DNA of 39,731 bases. Origin: DATCDR01 sp036510575 (GTDB lineage: Bacteria > Actinomycetota > Acidimicrobiia > Acidimicrobiales > Bog-793). Under the pieces are notes generated by a model, which ran no database searches, had not been told where the DNA came from, and saw only the letters and a list, made by a program, of their open reading frames with translations. This document shows positions 16,503 to 25,136 of this stretch, one piece after another (the stretch's first letter is position 1; every line of letters starts with the position of its first letter). The stretch lies in NCBI GenBank assembly GCA_036510575.1, contig DATCDR010000060.1, positions 1 to 39,731 on the forward strand, given 5' to 3'. Position numbers and translations under genes: made by a program.

Positions 16503-17651
16503 ATGGCGCGGAGTCTCGACCGGATCCTGACAACGCACGCGGGAAGCCTGCCTAGGCCCGACGATCTCGCGGAGCTGATGTGGAAGCAGGTGGACCAACA
16601 GCCCGTAGACGAGAGTGCTCTCGAGGCGACTGTCACCAAGGCGGTAGCGGACGTCGTCGCGAAGCAAAAAGAGATCGGCATCGACCTCGTTAGCGACGGA
16701 GAGGAGGGCAAGCCCGGCTTTAGCACCTATGTCGAAGAGCGCTTTAGCGGTTTCGACGGACGCTCGGAGTTCCAGGCTGACGACGTAGCCGACTTTCCGA
16801 ACCTGGCGATGAAACTGTTCGCGACCGACTCGATGGCGCACGTGATCTTCTCGAACTGCGTCGGACCTGTCGAGCTGAAAGACGCCCAGGCTGCGGGGCG
16901 GGACGTATCGAACCTGCAGGCTGCGCTCGCCACCTCAGGACTCAAAGCTTCGGATGCCTTCATCGGCGCGGTGAGCCCCGGGCAGATCGCATTCAACTAC
17001 CCGAACCAGTACTACGGCTCACACGAGGAGTACCTTCACGCGCTCGCCCACCTGCTCCACGACGAGTACAAGGCGATCACCGACGCCGGCTTCAGCCTGC
17101 AAATCGATTCTCCCGACCTCGCGATGGCCGGCCACTGCCGCTCTGTAGGCAGCAGTGTGCCAGCGGACTGGGCAAAGCACCTGCCTGCGGCTATCGAGGC
17201 GCTGAACCACGCGCTCGAGGGGATCCCTGCCGAGCAGGTCCGACTGCACCTCTGCTGGGGTAACTACGGCGGCCCGCACCACAAGGACGTGCCGCTTCGC
17301 GACATCATCGAGCCGGTTATGAAGGCGAACGTTGGCACGATCTATCCAGAAGGTGGAAACCCCCGTCACGAGCACGAGTGGCGGGTCTTTCAAGAGGTGA
17401 AGCTCCCCGACGACAAGGACGTGATCCTTGGCGTCATCGACGTCAAGTCGAACTTCGTCGAGCACCCCCAAGTCGTTGCCGACCGTCTCGTTCGTCTTGC
17501 GAACGTCATTGGCAAAGAGCGCGTGATCGCCGGCACGGACTGCGGCTTCGACACCTTCATCCGCTTCTCGCTCGTCGACCCAGGGGTCGCGTGGCTAAAG
17601 CTCGAGTCGCTCGTCCAAGGCGCGGCACTCGCATCCGCCGAGCTCTGGTAA
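16503..17651 (+). CDS. MetE C-terminal / epoxyalkane:CoM-transferase-like zinc enzyme (copy 1)
   Basis: A 382-residue protein of the cobalamin-independent methionine synthase catalytic-domain superfamily. The N-terminal TTHAGSLPRPDDLAELM, then DLVSDGEEGKPGFSTYVEERFSGF, typify stand-alone members, which include epoxyalkane:coenzyme M transferase. The zinc site is visible as His and Cys in RLHLCWGNYGGPH (about 249 and 251), Glu near 283 (PEGGNPRHEHEW) and Cys near 347 (GTDCGFDTF). Such enzymes activate a thiol for alkyl transfer. The ATG at 16503 has AGGAGGGG nine bases upstream; an upstream in-frame start at 16413 is rejected. The dehydrogenase E1 genes follow after 82 bp. A full-length paralogue lies at 21.5 kb. 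It is not expected to be the housekeeping MetE, which is about twice as long. Confidence 0.82.
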   Translation: MARSLDRILTTHAGSLPRPDDLAELMWKQVDQQPVDESALEATVTKAVADVVAKQKEIGIDLVSDGEEGKPGFSTYVEERFSGFDGRSEFQADDVADFPNLAMKLFATDSMAHVIFSNCVGPVELKDAQAAGRDVSNLQAALATSGLKASDAFIGAVSPGQIAFNYPNQYYGSHEEYLHALAHLLHDEYKAITDAGFSLQIDSPDLAMAGHCRSVGSSVPADWAKHLPAAIEALNHALEGIPAEQVRLHLCWGNYGGPHHKDVPLRDIIEPVMKANVGTIYPEGGNPRHEHEWRVFQEVKLPDDKDVILGVIDVKSNFVEHPQVVADRLVRLANVIGKERVIAGTDCGFDTFIRFSLVDPGVAWLKLESLVQGAALASAELW

Positions 17652-17733
17652 AACTGCGACCGAGCTGCGAGCTCGGAGCTGTGAAGCTTCAAACGCAACG
17701 CCCGTCGCTGCTCTCCTTTGATTGGAGCGGACC

Positions 17734-18756
17734 ATGCTCGAAAGCCGCAATCTCTCCGAAACCCTTGGCGGCGCGCCAGCCGACGTCGAGGTACGACTTG
17801 CGCTGTACCGATCGATGCTCGAAATGCGGGCATTCGAGAAACGAGCGAACGACCTGTTCCTCCAGGGCCTCGTAAAGGGCACGAGCCACCTCGGTAACGG
17901 CCAAGAGGCGATAGCTGCGGCATACGGGCAGGCGATGCGGCCTGGCGACTACTCCTTTGCCACCTACCGCGGCCACAACCACACCCTCTCGCGGGGTGTA
18001 CCGATGGCGCCGGTGATGAGCGAGCTCATGGGACGCGCTGGTGGACTCATGGGCGGCAAAGGCGGCTCGATGCACCTAACGAGCGTCGAGCACGGGATGT
18101 TGGGCTGCTACGCCATCGTGGGCGCCCACCTCACCATCGCCAACGGTGCCGCGTTCTCGGCCAAGTACCGGCACTCAGACGCGGTCACGGTCTGCTTTTT
18201 CGGCGACGGCGCGACCAACATCGGCGCCTTCCACGAAGCGCTCAACCTCGCTGCGGTCTGGAAGCTGCCCATCATCTTTGTCTGCGAGAACAACCTCTAT
18301 ATGGAGTACACGCCGATCGCCGCGGCCATCGCCGTCGAGCATCCTGCAGCCGACCGTGCCGCGGCGTACGGACTGCAACGGATCATCGTCGACGGCAACG
18401 ACGCAGACGAGATGCTCGAGATCGCCTCGGTCACCATCGAGCGCGCTCGCTCGGGCGAAGGTCCGAGCATCGTCGAGGCGATGACGTATCGTCACGGCGG
18501 CCACTCACGCGCCGACCCGGGAACCTATCGACCCGACGCGGAACTCCAGGAGTGGCTCGCTCGCGATCCGATCCCGCAGTACCGAGCGCGTCTCGAAGCA
18601 GCAGGAGTCGACCTCGCGACGCTCGAGGCGATCGAGAACGCGGCTGTCGTCGCGGTCGATGCAGCAACAGAAGAGGCGAAGGCCTCACCGCTCCCCGATC
18701 CATCGCTGATCGAGCGGGACGTATTCGCCGATGGAGGCGCGAAATGGCGGAACTGA
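17734..18756 (+). CDS. thiamine-dependent 2-oxoacid/acetoin dehydrogenase E1 alpha subunit
   Basis: An E1 alpha subunit (about 340 residues) of the pyruvate/acetoin/branched-chain 2-oxoacid dehydrogenase family. The thiamine diphosphate motif is GDGATNIGAFHEALNLAAVW..., ending ENN, starting at about residue 157. Also seen are the N-terminal MRAFEKRANDLFLQG, TYRGHNHTLSRG, MGGKGGSMHL and the phosphorylation-loop-like YRHGGHSRADPGTYR. It most resembles acetoin dehydrogenase alpha (AcoA). The ATG at 17734 has GGAG six bases upstream; a TTG at 17722 is an alternative. The beta subunit gene overlaps its end by 13 bp. No E2 or E3 gene follows in the window. Confidence 0.88.
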   Translation: MLESRNLSETLGGAPADVEVRLALYRSMLEMRAFEKRANDLFLQGLVKGTSHLGNGQEAIAAAYGQAMRPGDYSFATYRGHNHTLSRGVPMAPVMSELMGRAGGLMGGKGGSMHLTSVEHGMLGCYAIVGAHLTIANGAAFSAKYRHSDAVTVCFFGDGATNIGAFHEALNLAAVWKLPIIFVCENNLYMEYTPIAAAIAVEHPAADRAAAYGLQRIIVDGNDADEMLEIASVTIERARSGEGPSIVEAMTYRHGGHSRADPGTYRPDAELQEWLARDPIPQYRARLEAAGVDLATLEAIENAAVVAVDAATEEAKASPLPDPSLIERDVFADGGAKWRN

Positions 18757-19718
18757 CCTACCGAGAGGCGGTTGCCGTGGCGATTGCCCAGGAGATGGCG
18801 CGAGACGACTCCGTCGTGCTCCTCGGCGAGGACGTCGCCGCGGCGGGCGGAGTCTTCAAGACGACGGTTGGACTGCTCGAGAAGTTCGGCCCGGAGCGGG
18901 TGCTCGACACGCCGATCTCGGAGCAGGCGATCCTCGGCGCGGCGATGGGGGCGGCGATGACCGGCCTCCGGCCGATAGCGGAGATCATGTTCTCCGACTT
19001 CCTTGCGGTCTGCTGGGACCTCGTGGCGAACCAGATCGCAAAGACCCGCTACATGACGAACGGCCAAGTAGGCATACCCCTCGTCATCCGCTCGGCTAAC
19101 GGCGGAGGTGCTCGATTCGGAGCGCAACACTCCCAGAGCGTGGAGAGCTGGGCGATGGCGATCCCTGGCTTGAAAGTCGTCGCGCCTTCCACCCCCTATG
19201 ACGTCATCGGGCTTTTCGCCTCTGCGGTCCGCGACGACGATCCTGTGTTGTTCTTCGAGCAGAAGTCGCTCTACGCGCTACGAGGTGAGGTCCCAAACGG
19301 CGAGATCGTCGAGCCGCTCGGCTCGGCGAAGGTACTCCGTCACGGAAAAGACGCAACGGTGGTTGCGCTCGCCGCGATGGTGCACCGCGCACTCGAGGCA
19401 GCGGAGCTTCTTGCTGCCGAAGGGATCGAGGTAACCGTCATCGACGTTCGCTCACTCGTTCCGCTCGACACGACGACGATCCTCAACTCTGTGGTGGAGA
19501 CGGGCAGGCTCGTGACAGTCGAGGAGAATCCCCGACTCTGCGGCTGGGGCGCGGAGGTCGCGTCGATCGCCGTCGAGGAGTGCTTCTTCGACCTCGATGG
19601 CCCGATCGTGCGCGTGACGACGCCGCACGTGCCACTCGCAGCGGCGGACTCCCTCGAGGACCTCGCACTGCCCTCGACGGCGAGAATCATCGAGGGCGTG
19701 AAAAAGGCGCTCAGGTGA
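18744..19718 (+). CDS. 2-oxoacid/acetoin dehydrogenase E1 beta subunit
   Basis: The E1 beta partner of the preceding gene, 324 residues, with transketolase pyrimidine-binding and C-terminal domains. Hallmarks are LTYREAVAVAIAQEMARD, VVLLGEDVAAAGGVFKTT, RVLDTPISEQAILGAAMGAA, IAEIMFSDFLAVCWD, GGGARFGAQHSQS and VIDVRSLVPLDTTTI. The ATG at 18744 lies inside the end of the alpha gene, giving a 13-bp overlap, so the subunits are translationally coupled. The E1 tetramer decarboxylates a 2-oxo compound onto thiamine and then lipoate of an E2, which must be encoded elsewhere. A stem followed by five T lies shortly downstream. Confidence 0.88.
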   Translation: MAELTYREAVAVAIAQEMARDDSVVLLGEDVAAAGGVFKTTVGLLEKFGPERVLDTPISEQAILGAAMGAAMTGLRPIAEIMFSDFLAVCWDLVANQIAKTRYMTNGQVGIPLVIRSANGGGARFGAQHSQSVESWAMAIPGLKVVAPSTPYDVIGLFASAVRDDDPVLFFEQKSLYALRGEVPNGEIVEPLGSAKVLRHGKDATVVALAAMVHRALEAAELLAAEGIEVTVIDVRSLVPLDTTTILNSVVETGRLVTVEENPRLCGWGAEVASIAVEECFFDLDGPIVRVTTPHVPLAAADSLEDLALPSTARIIEGVKKALR

Positions 19719-19744
19719 GTAGGACTGTCGCGCAAGGTAAGACG

Positions 19745-19763
19745 AGCGCCGGCAGCGCTTTTT
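19745..19763 (+). terminator. possible intrinsic terminator after the E1 genes
   Basis: A short GC stem, AGCGC paired with GCGCT, is followed directly by a run of T, 27 bp after the E1 beta stop. The stem is only five base pairs, so the call is weak. Confidence 0.35.
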
Positions 19764-20006
19764 GCCGAGGTCGATGAGGCTCACGTCTGCGGCATCAGCT
19801 CAAGTCGATCTGGCACATGGCTGGAGGTCAGATAGCACTGTCAAGCCTTGCGCGCGGAGCATTCGAACGCGCCGCTGATCAACTTCGGCTCGCGTCGTTA
19901 CGACGCGGAGACCTGACCGATCCCGCGGTCCCGAGGTGGCCACGAGAGTTCCAAACCAAACCTGAAGGCCCAGATCGACCGATTGGATCAAGATGGAGCA
20001 CACATC

Positions 20007-21449
20007 GTGGACGTGAAGATTCCCGCAGGCGGGCTGCAGGTCAACGGTGAGACGCGACCAGCGCGCGACGGCAGCGAGTTCGCGGTATTCGACCCCGCCG
20101 ACCAGCAACTACTGGCGATGGTGGCCGACGCGTCCGTCTCTGACGGGCTCGCCGCGGTCGACGCCGCATCGGCAGCGCTTGGGCCGTTCGGAGCGCTCGC
20201 GCCGCGCGCTCGCGGCGAGATCCTCCGCAAGGCGTTCGAGCTCATGACCGAACGGTCAGAAGAGCTCGCCTTGCTCATCGTCGCAGAGAATGGCAAGGCA
20301 CTCCCAGATGCGAGGAGCGAGGTCACCTACGCCGCGGAGTTCTTTCGCTGGTTCGCCGAAGAGGCAGTCCGCGTGCCTGGGCAGCTCGCAGTTGCGCCGA
20401 CGAACAAGAACCGGATTCTCGTGATGAACCAGCCGATCGGGGTCTCGCTGTTCATCACGCCATGGAACTTTCCCGCCGCGATGCTTACGAGGAAGATCGG
20501 CCCCGCGCTCGCGGCCGGATGCACGGTCGTTTGCAAGCCAGCAGAGGACACTCCCCTCACTGCGCTCGCGATCGGCGAGATCCTGACCGAAGCGGGCGCG
20601 CCTGCAGGCGTCGTGAACATCATTACGACGTCGGATCCCGCGCCCCTCGTCTCGGCGCTCCTCGACGATCCACGCGTGCGCAAGCTCTCTTTCACCGGTT
20701 CGAGTGAGGTCGGCAGAATTCTTCTCGCACAGGCTTCGACGCGGGTGATCTCGTGTTCGATGGAGCTCGGCGGCAATGCCCCATTCATCGTCTTTGCAGA
20801 TGCCGACCTCGACCGTGCCGTCGAGGGTGCAATGGTCGCCAAGCTCCGAAACGGCGGCGAGGCCTGCACAGCGGCGAACCGCTTCTATGTCGAAGCCGCC
20901 GTCGCCGAGGAGTTCTCCCAACGGCTCTCCGCTGCAATGGGTGCGCTCAAAATGGGCCCAGGCGCAAACGAGGGCGTCGGCATCGGACCGCTCATCAACG
21001 CCGCGGCCGTAAAGACAGTCTCCGCACTCGTCGACGACGCCCTTCGTGGCGGCGCGCGCGCCCTCGTCGGTGCTGCCACGTCGGCGGGATCCGGCAACTT
21101 CTATCCACCGACTGTCCTCGTCGATATCGCTCCCGATGCGGAGATCCTCCGAAAGGAGATCTTCGGCCCGGTGGCGCCCGTTCTCTCGTTCACGAGCGAG
21201 GACGAGGCAGTCGCACTCGCAAACGACACCGAATACGGGCTCGTTGCCTACGTCTACACGAGCGACCTCGCCCGCGGACTACGAGTCTCGGAGCGCCTCG
21301 AGGCGGGGATGATCGGCCTCAACCGCGGCGTCGTGTCCGATCCCGCTGCGCCCTTTGGCGGGGTGAAGCAGTCGGGCCTCGGTCGCGAAGGTGGTCACCA
21401 CGGCATCCTTGAGTACCTCGAGGCGAAATACATCGCGACCGACTGGTGA
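20007..21449 (+). CDS. NAD(P)-dependent aldehyde dehydrogenase, succinate-semialdehyde-dehydrogenase-like
   Basis: An aldehyde dehydrogenase of about 480 residues in the GabD-like group, oxidising an aldehyde to an acid with NAD(P)+. FITPWNFPAAMLTRKIGPALAAGCTVVCKPAEDTPL is the coenzyme-binding region, FTGSSEVGR the Rossmann turn, MELGGNAPFIV the general-base Glu motif, and GGEACTAANRF the catalytic cysteine at about residue 287. KEIFGPVAPVL and APFGGVKQSGLGREGG close the protein. The GTG at 20007 has TGGAG nine bases upstream; a TTG at 19983 would add eight residues. The C terminus converges on MetE-like gene 2. The aldehyde is not known; succinate semialdehyde is the best family guess. Confidence 0.88.
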   Translation: MDVKIPAGGLQVNGETRPARDGSEFAVFDPADQQLLAMVADASVSDGLAAVDAASAALGPFGALAPRARGEILRKAFELMTERSEELALLIVAENGKALPDARSEVTYAAEFFRWFAEEAVRVPGQLAVAPTNKNRILVMNQPIGVSLFITPWNFPAAMLTRKIGPALAAGCTVVCKPAEDTPLTALAIGEILTEAGAPAGVVNIITTSDPAPLVSALLDDPRVRKLSFTGSSEVGRILLAQASTRVISCSMELGGNAPFIVFADADLDRAVEGAMVAKLRNGGEACTAANRFYVEAAVAEEFSQRLSAAMGALKMGPGANEGVGIGPLINAAAVKTVSALVDDALRGGARALVGAATSAGSGNFYPPTVLVDIAPDAEILRKEIFGPVAPVLSFTSEDEAVALANDTEYGLVAYVYTSDLARGLRVSERLEAGMIGLNRGVVSDPAAPFGGVKQSGLGREGGHHGILEYLEAKYIATDW

Positions 21450-21481
21450 GCGACGGCGCCGATGCGGGCGCAGGCGACCTC

Positions 21482-22630
21482 CTACCAAAGCTCGGCACTC
21501 GCGATCTCTGCGCCTTCGACAAGTGCCCGAAGCTTTAGCCAGGCAACACCAGGGTCCACAAGTGAGTAGCGGATAAAGGTGTCGAAGCCGCAGTCGGTCG
21601 CGGCGATGACGCGCTCACGCCCGACGACGTTCGCCAGCCGTACGATTCGATCGGCGACGACGCGTCGGTGCTCGACGAAGTTCGACTTCGTGTCGATGAC
21701 ACCAAGGACGATGGACTTGTCCTCGGGGAGCGTCACCTCTTCAAAGACCCGCCACTCGTGCTCGTGGCGTGGGTTACCGCCCTCGATGTAGATGAGCCCG
21801 GCGTCCGCCACGAGGATCCGCTCGATGATGTCGCGAAGCGGAACGTCCATGTTGTGCGGCCCGCCGTAGTTGCCCCAGCAGACATGGAGCCGGAGCCGGT
21901 CGGAAGGCAGACCCTTCACCGACTCGTTCAACGCCTCGATAGCGAGTGGCACGTGCACGTTCCAGTCGACGGTCGTCGTGGCTCCAACAGCGTGGGAGTG
22001 CCCCGCCATAGCGAGATCCGGCGAGTCGATCTGCAGGTCGAATCCGGCGTCGATGATCGCCTGGTACTCATAGCGAAGCACCGGCACAACTGCCTCCAGG
22101 TAGGCCTCGTAGCTCGGGTAGTACTGGTTCGGATAGTGGAAGGCGATCTGTCCAGGACTGATAGCACCAAGGAATGCTCCCTCGACACCGAGCCCGACTG
22201 CCTCGAGCGCGTGACGCATGTTGGCGATGTCACGATGCACGGCCTCGCCGTCTTTCAGCTCGACGGGCCCGACGCAGTTAGAGAAGACCACGTGCTCCAT
22301 CCCGCCCGTTGCGAAGAGACGAGCCGCGAGATTTGGAAACGGCACCAGATCCTCGGTGACAAACGCCGATCTTCCGCCAAAGCCAGCGAAGCGTTCCTCG
22401 ATATAGGTGTTGAATCCCGACTTTCCCTCTTCGCCGTCTCCGACGAGCTCGATGCCTACCTCGCGTTGTCGTACGACGACGTCATCGACGGCGGCCGCGA
22501 TCTCGGCGTCGAACTCCGCAGCGTCGACGGCGCCACCGTCGCCGCGGGCCCACATCAACTCGATCAGCCGCTCTGGCCTCGGAAGACTGCCGGCGTGCGT
22601 GGTGAGAATGTGGTCTGTGTTGCGTGCCAT
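21482..22630 (-). CDS. MetE C-terminal / epoxyalkane:CoM-transferase-like zinc enzyme (copy 2)
   Basis: A paralogue of the protein at 16.5 kb with exactly the same length (382 residues) and the same ending (ASAELW). It starts MARNTDHILTTHAGSLPRPERLIELMW and keeps all zinc-site residues: RLHVCWGNYGGPH, IEGGNPRHEHEW and ATDCGFDTF. The differences are spread along the whole protein, so the duplication is not recent. It is transcribed leftward and converges on the aldehyde dehydrogenase gene. A near-perfect LacI-type palindrome lies 153 bp upstream of its start. The role is probably alkyl transfer to or from a thiol in a catabolic pathway; the substrate is unknown. Confidence 0.82.
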   Translation of the reverse strand: MARNTDHILTTHAGSLPRPERLIELMWARGDGGAVDAAEFDAEIAAAVDDVVVRQREVGIELVGDGEEGKSGFNTYIEERFAGFGGRSAFVTEDLVPFPNLAARLFATGGMEHVVFSNCVGPVELKDGEAVHRDIANMRHALEAVGLGVEGAFLGAISPGQIAFHYPNQYYPSYEAYLEAVVPVLRYEYQAIIDAGFDLQIDSPDLAMAGHSHAVGATTTVDWNVHVPLAIEALNESVKGLPSDRLRLHVCWGNYGGPHNMDVPLRDIIERILVADAGLIYIEGGNPRHEHEWRVFEEVTLPEDKSIVLGVIDTKSNFVEHRRVVADRIVRLANVVGRERVIAATDCGFDTFIRYSLVDPGVAWLKLRALVEGAEIASAELW

Positions 22631-23357
22631 GCCTAGAGCTCCCGGTGCGCGTGCGGCCCGGCGTAGCTAAGAACGGCTGCGCTATCGAGCCGGATTGGTG
22701 GATTGATGACTCAATGCTGGTCCGCAGATACCAGGCTGTCAAATCACCGATAGCGCTCCTTGAACGGTAAATGACTGCAACTTGCAACCGATTGCAGCAA
22801 CTCCATGGCGTGCGGCACTGACGTCGGCGGTTGCCCCGGCCTCGGCAACATCGCGAGCTCGGGCGCCAGCGTGTGGGCCCAAGTCGACGAGCTCGCGCTC
22901 TCGCCCAATCGACGCGCCCTCTGAGCGGCCCGGACAACGAGCACGCGAGTTTCGGTCGAACAGATCGGATTCTCCGCCGGCAAGGGATCCCATTATTTGG
23001 ACCCCTATTCTGGGCTTTTATAAGGGAAGTGGCAATACTCCGAGACCGGCGGCAGGCCGGATTCGTCGACGCCTCGGCTCACTTCAAGCTCGCGCGTTGC
23101 GGCGGCACGGCCTCGGAGGCGAGGCGTCGCACTTTGAAACTTTGCGGTCTCGCAACGCTTTCGGGAAGGGCGTAGTCCAGATGCTTCGCTTGGCGTACTA
23201 TTTCAACTGGGTGAGGCCGCGATATTGAATTTGAGATGCCTGCGGCTGGGCACTGTGCGACCATGGCACTCGGCTGCGCTATTGATGCAATTCCCGAGAT
23301 GTGTGAGCGGGCCGATTCACCCCCGGCTAGCGAGCGCAGAAGGCGGCGAGACGACCG
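22631..23357 (+). other. intergenic region between MetE-like gene 2 and the EthD-like gene
   Basis: About 730 bp between divergent genes. Frames of up to 148 codons exist, but none looks like a known protein or has a convincing start. The only element I can point to is the operator-like palindrome at 22783-22796. Decayed coding sequence is possible but not recognisable. Confidence 0.45.
22783..22796. promoter_or_regulatory. putative LacI-family operator, best-conserved copy
   Basis: TGCAACCGATTGCA matches TGCAAnCGnTTGCA at every fixed position and is palindromic apart from one pair. It lies 153 bp before MetE-like gene 2 and in the divergent region shared with the EthD-like gene. Confidence 0.6.
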
Positions 23358-24074
23358 ATGACACAGCGACATATCTACGTCACCTTGACCAACGCAACAG
23401 AGGGTCGTGACGCAGAGTTCAACGACTGGTACTCGAATCACCACATGCGCGAGACGATCGAGCGCATCCCTGGATTCTTGAGCGGCCGTCGGTACGAGCT
23501 AAACGACGTGCAACGGCCTTGGCCCGACGGGCGGCAGATCGCCTTCCCCTACCGCTACCTCGGCATCTACGAGATCGAGATGGACGACATCGGATCGATC
23601 GATGGTGCGCTAAAAGAGATCCGAGAGAACAACCCCTACACCTCACACAACGGCTCGCTCGACCCCGACCATCGCGGCTGGGTCTATACGCCGACTGGAC
23701 AGGCACACGAGGACGGCAAGCCGTCGGGCAAGCCGCGTTACTTCGTCACGGCGTTCACCAACCCCGCGCCAGGTCGCGAAGAGGACTTCCATACGTACTA
23801 CACGACCCATATCGACCAGTGGGTCGATTACGGCGTCGGCTACCTCGCTGCGGAGCGTTACGTCGCCGACCCAGAACAGCGCGACGGGCAGAGCGCTGAG
23901 TGGAATTCACTCGCGACCTATGAAGTCGAGTTCGACGATATCGACCAGTTCCACAAAGACGAGGTGGCCCTCATGACGAGCGGCAAGCTCACCTCCGCCA
24001 ACGGTGCCATGGACGCGTCGGACTTCTGGCTTTGGCTCTTCCGCCCAATCGGCGACGAGGTCGTCGCCTCCTAG
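23358..24074 (+). CDS. EthD-like two-domain (dimeric alpha-beta barrel) protein
   Basis: A 238-residue protein built of two similar halves, each starting with a beta strand and an aromatic helix: HIYVTLTNATEGRDAEFNDWYSNHH near residue 5 and YFVTAFTNPAPGREEDFHTYYTTHI near residue 128. This is the pattern of ferredoxin-like dimeric alpha-beta barrel proteins such as EthD, first named from ethyl tert-butyl ether degradation gene clusters; their biochemical role is not established. No signal peptide or membrane segment. The ATG at 23358 follows GGCGAGACGACCG without a strong ribosome site. A broken paralogue lies at 15.1 kb. A long hairpin follows 70 bp after the stop. Confidence 0.7.
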   Translation: MTQRHIYVTLTNATEGRDAEFNDWYSNHHMRETIERIPGFLSGRRYELNDVQRPWPDGRQIAFPYRYLGIYEIEMDDIGSIDGALKEIRENNPYTSHNGSLDPDHRGWVYTPTGQAHEDGKPSGKPRYFVTAFTNPAPGREEDFHTYYTTHIDQWVDYGVGYLAAERYVADPEQRDGQSAEWNSLATYEVEFDDIDQFHKDEVALMTSGKLTSANGAMDASDFWLWLFRPIGDEVVAS

Positions 24075-24143
24075 ACGCCCAGCGAGATCACCACCCAGCG
24101 CGGTTCGCGCCTATTGCCCCCTTGGCGAAGATCGCGCGATGCG

Positions 24144-24185
24144 GCCACGTCACCGACGTCATTCGAATGGTGTCGGTGACGTGGC
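24144..24185 (+). terminator. long hairpin after the EthD-like gene
   Basis: A perfect 14-bp inverted repeat, GCCACGTCACCGAC with its complement, encloses a 14-base loop and is followed by TTTCC. It lies 70 bp after the EthD-like stop, fitting a transcription terminator, although the T run is short. Confidence 0.5.
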
Positions 24186-24410
24186 TTTCCTGGTCTACGA
24201 ACCCAGATATCCGACGACGCCCCACTCCAACTGCGCACTCACCCTCCTCCACCGAAAGGTCAGGCGATTGGCGAGTTGCTCGTCAGCGAATTGCGTCGCC
24301 GGTGTCGAGATCAAGAAGTGGAGACGGGTCGCCGTCACTGCGAGCGCCACCTTCGCTCCGCGCTCAGCGATGAAGGACGGATCGGCGCGGGCGACACGAT
24401 TGACCCTTGC

Positions 24411-24935
24411 CTAACCTGACTCGCTGCCGAGATCGTTAAGTGCCGTCGGATCGGTGTCGGCGGCGATCTCGATGATGGCGTCAGTCACAACCGGCTCGGC
24501 GTCTATCGACGCATGGAGTAGCTGTTCAGCGCCGAGAAGCTCGGCGTTCACGATTCGACCGTAGAGCTTTTGCTGGTCATCGGTCGTTGCGACGCCGAGG
24601 TGCTCGGGGCGTAGGCCGAGCGCGACATCCTTGCCGTTGTAGCCGGCGAGGGAGGGACGCTCTGCGAGGACCGACCAGGGACGACGATGTCCTGGTCACC
24701 CAAACGACAGATGACAGCACCCTCTTCGACGATGATGCGGCCCTTAACAAGGTTCATCCCAGGCGAACCGATAAAGGTCGCGACGAACAGGTTGGCAGGA
24801 CGGTCGTGCATCTTCGTGGCGGAGCCTGCTGCTGCAGCACGCCAAGGCGCATCACCGCGATCCGCGACCCCATTGTCATCGCTCGAGCTGGTCGTGGGTG
24901 ACGTAGATCGTCGTCACACCTAGAGCTCGGCCGGA
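24411..24935 (-). pseudogene. MalK/UgpC-type sugar ABC transporter ATPase, C-terminal remnant with frameshifts
   Basis: Read leftward, three frames together give a typical sugar-importer ATPase tail. First comes LGVTTIYVTHDQLER (the switch-histidine region), then, shifted, MGSRIAVMRLGVLQQQAPP, then, shifted, DRPANLFVATFIGSPGMNLVKG, and after another shift SLAGYNGKDVALGLRPEHLGV and YGRIVNAELLGAEQLLH (the regulatory domain), ending in TAG at 24411. At least three frameshifts are needed, and Walker A, the signature and Walker B are missing. The gene is therefore dead. It suggests that the neighbouring LacI regulator once controlled a sugar or sugar-like importer. The upstream limit is approximate. 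Confidence 0.8.
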
Positions 24936-25011
24936 TACAGCGCTGATCTGGCCTCCGCCTCCGCCTTCCCCCGCACCCGCAACAAGTGGCCGGGTGTTAC
25001 CTGTGTACTTC

Positions 25012-25037
25012 TACGATCGATTGCAAGATCGTTTGCA
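25012..25037. promoter_or_regulatory. two overlapping LacI-type half-sites beside the ATPase remnant
   Basis: TACGATCGATTGCA (25012-25025) and the overlapping CAAGATCGTTTGCA (25024-25037) each have a perfect right half of the consensus. They lie just upstream of the decayed ATPase gene and downstream of the lacI-type stop, as if left from the lost transporter promoter. Confidence 0.4.
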
Positions 25038-25136
25038 TTACACGCTCAATAGTATTGGAACGACCTTGTTGCTATCGTGGAACTCTTTCAAATCATTCCG
25101 TGCACGTCAACTACTGCCAGCGACTTCCTGGTCAGC

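Noticed and set aside
22739..23228. Overlapping frames on both strands between MetE-like gene 2 and the EthD-like gene
   Set aside because: Low-complexity Arg/Ala-rich translations without family features; none has a supported start.
24144..24185. The 14-bp inverted repeat as a regulator binding site
   Set aside because: It follows a stop codon, has a loop suited to a hairpin and is followed by T residues, so a terminator is more likely.
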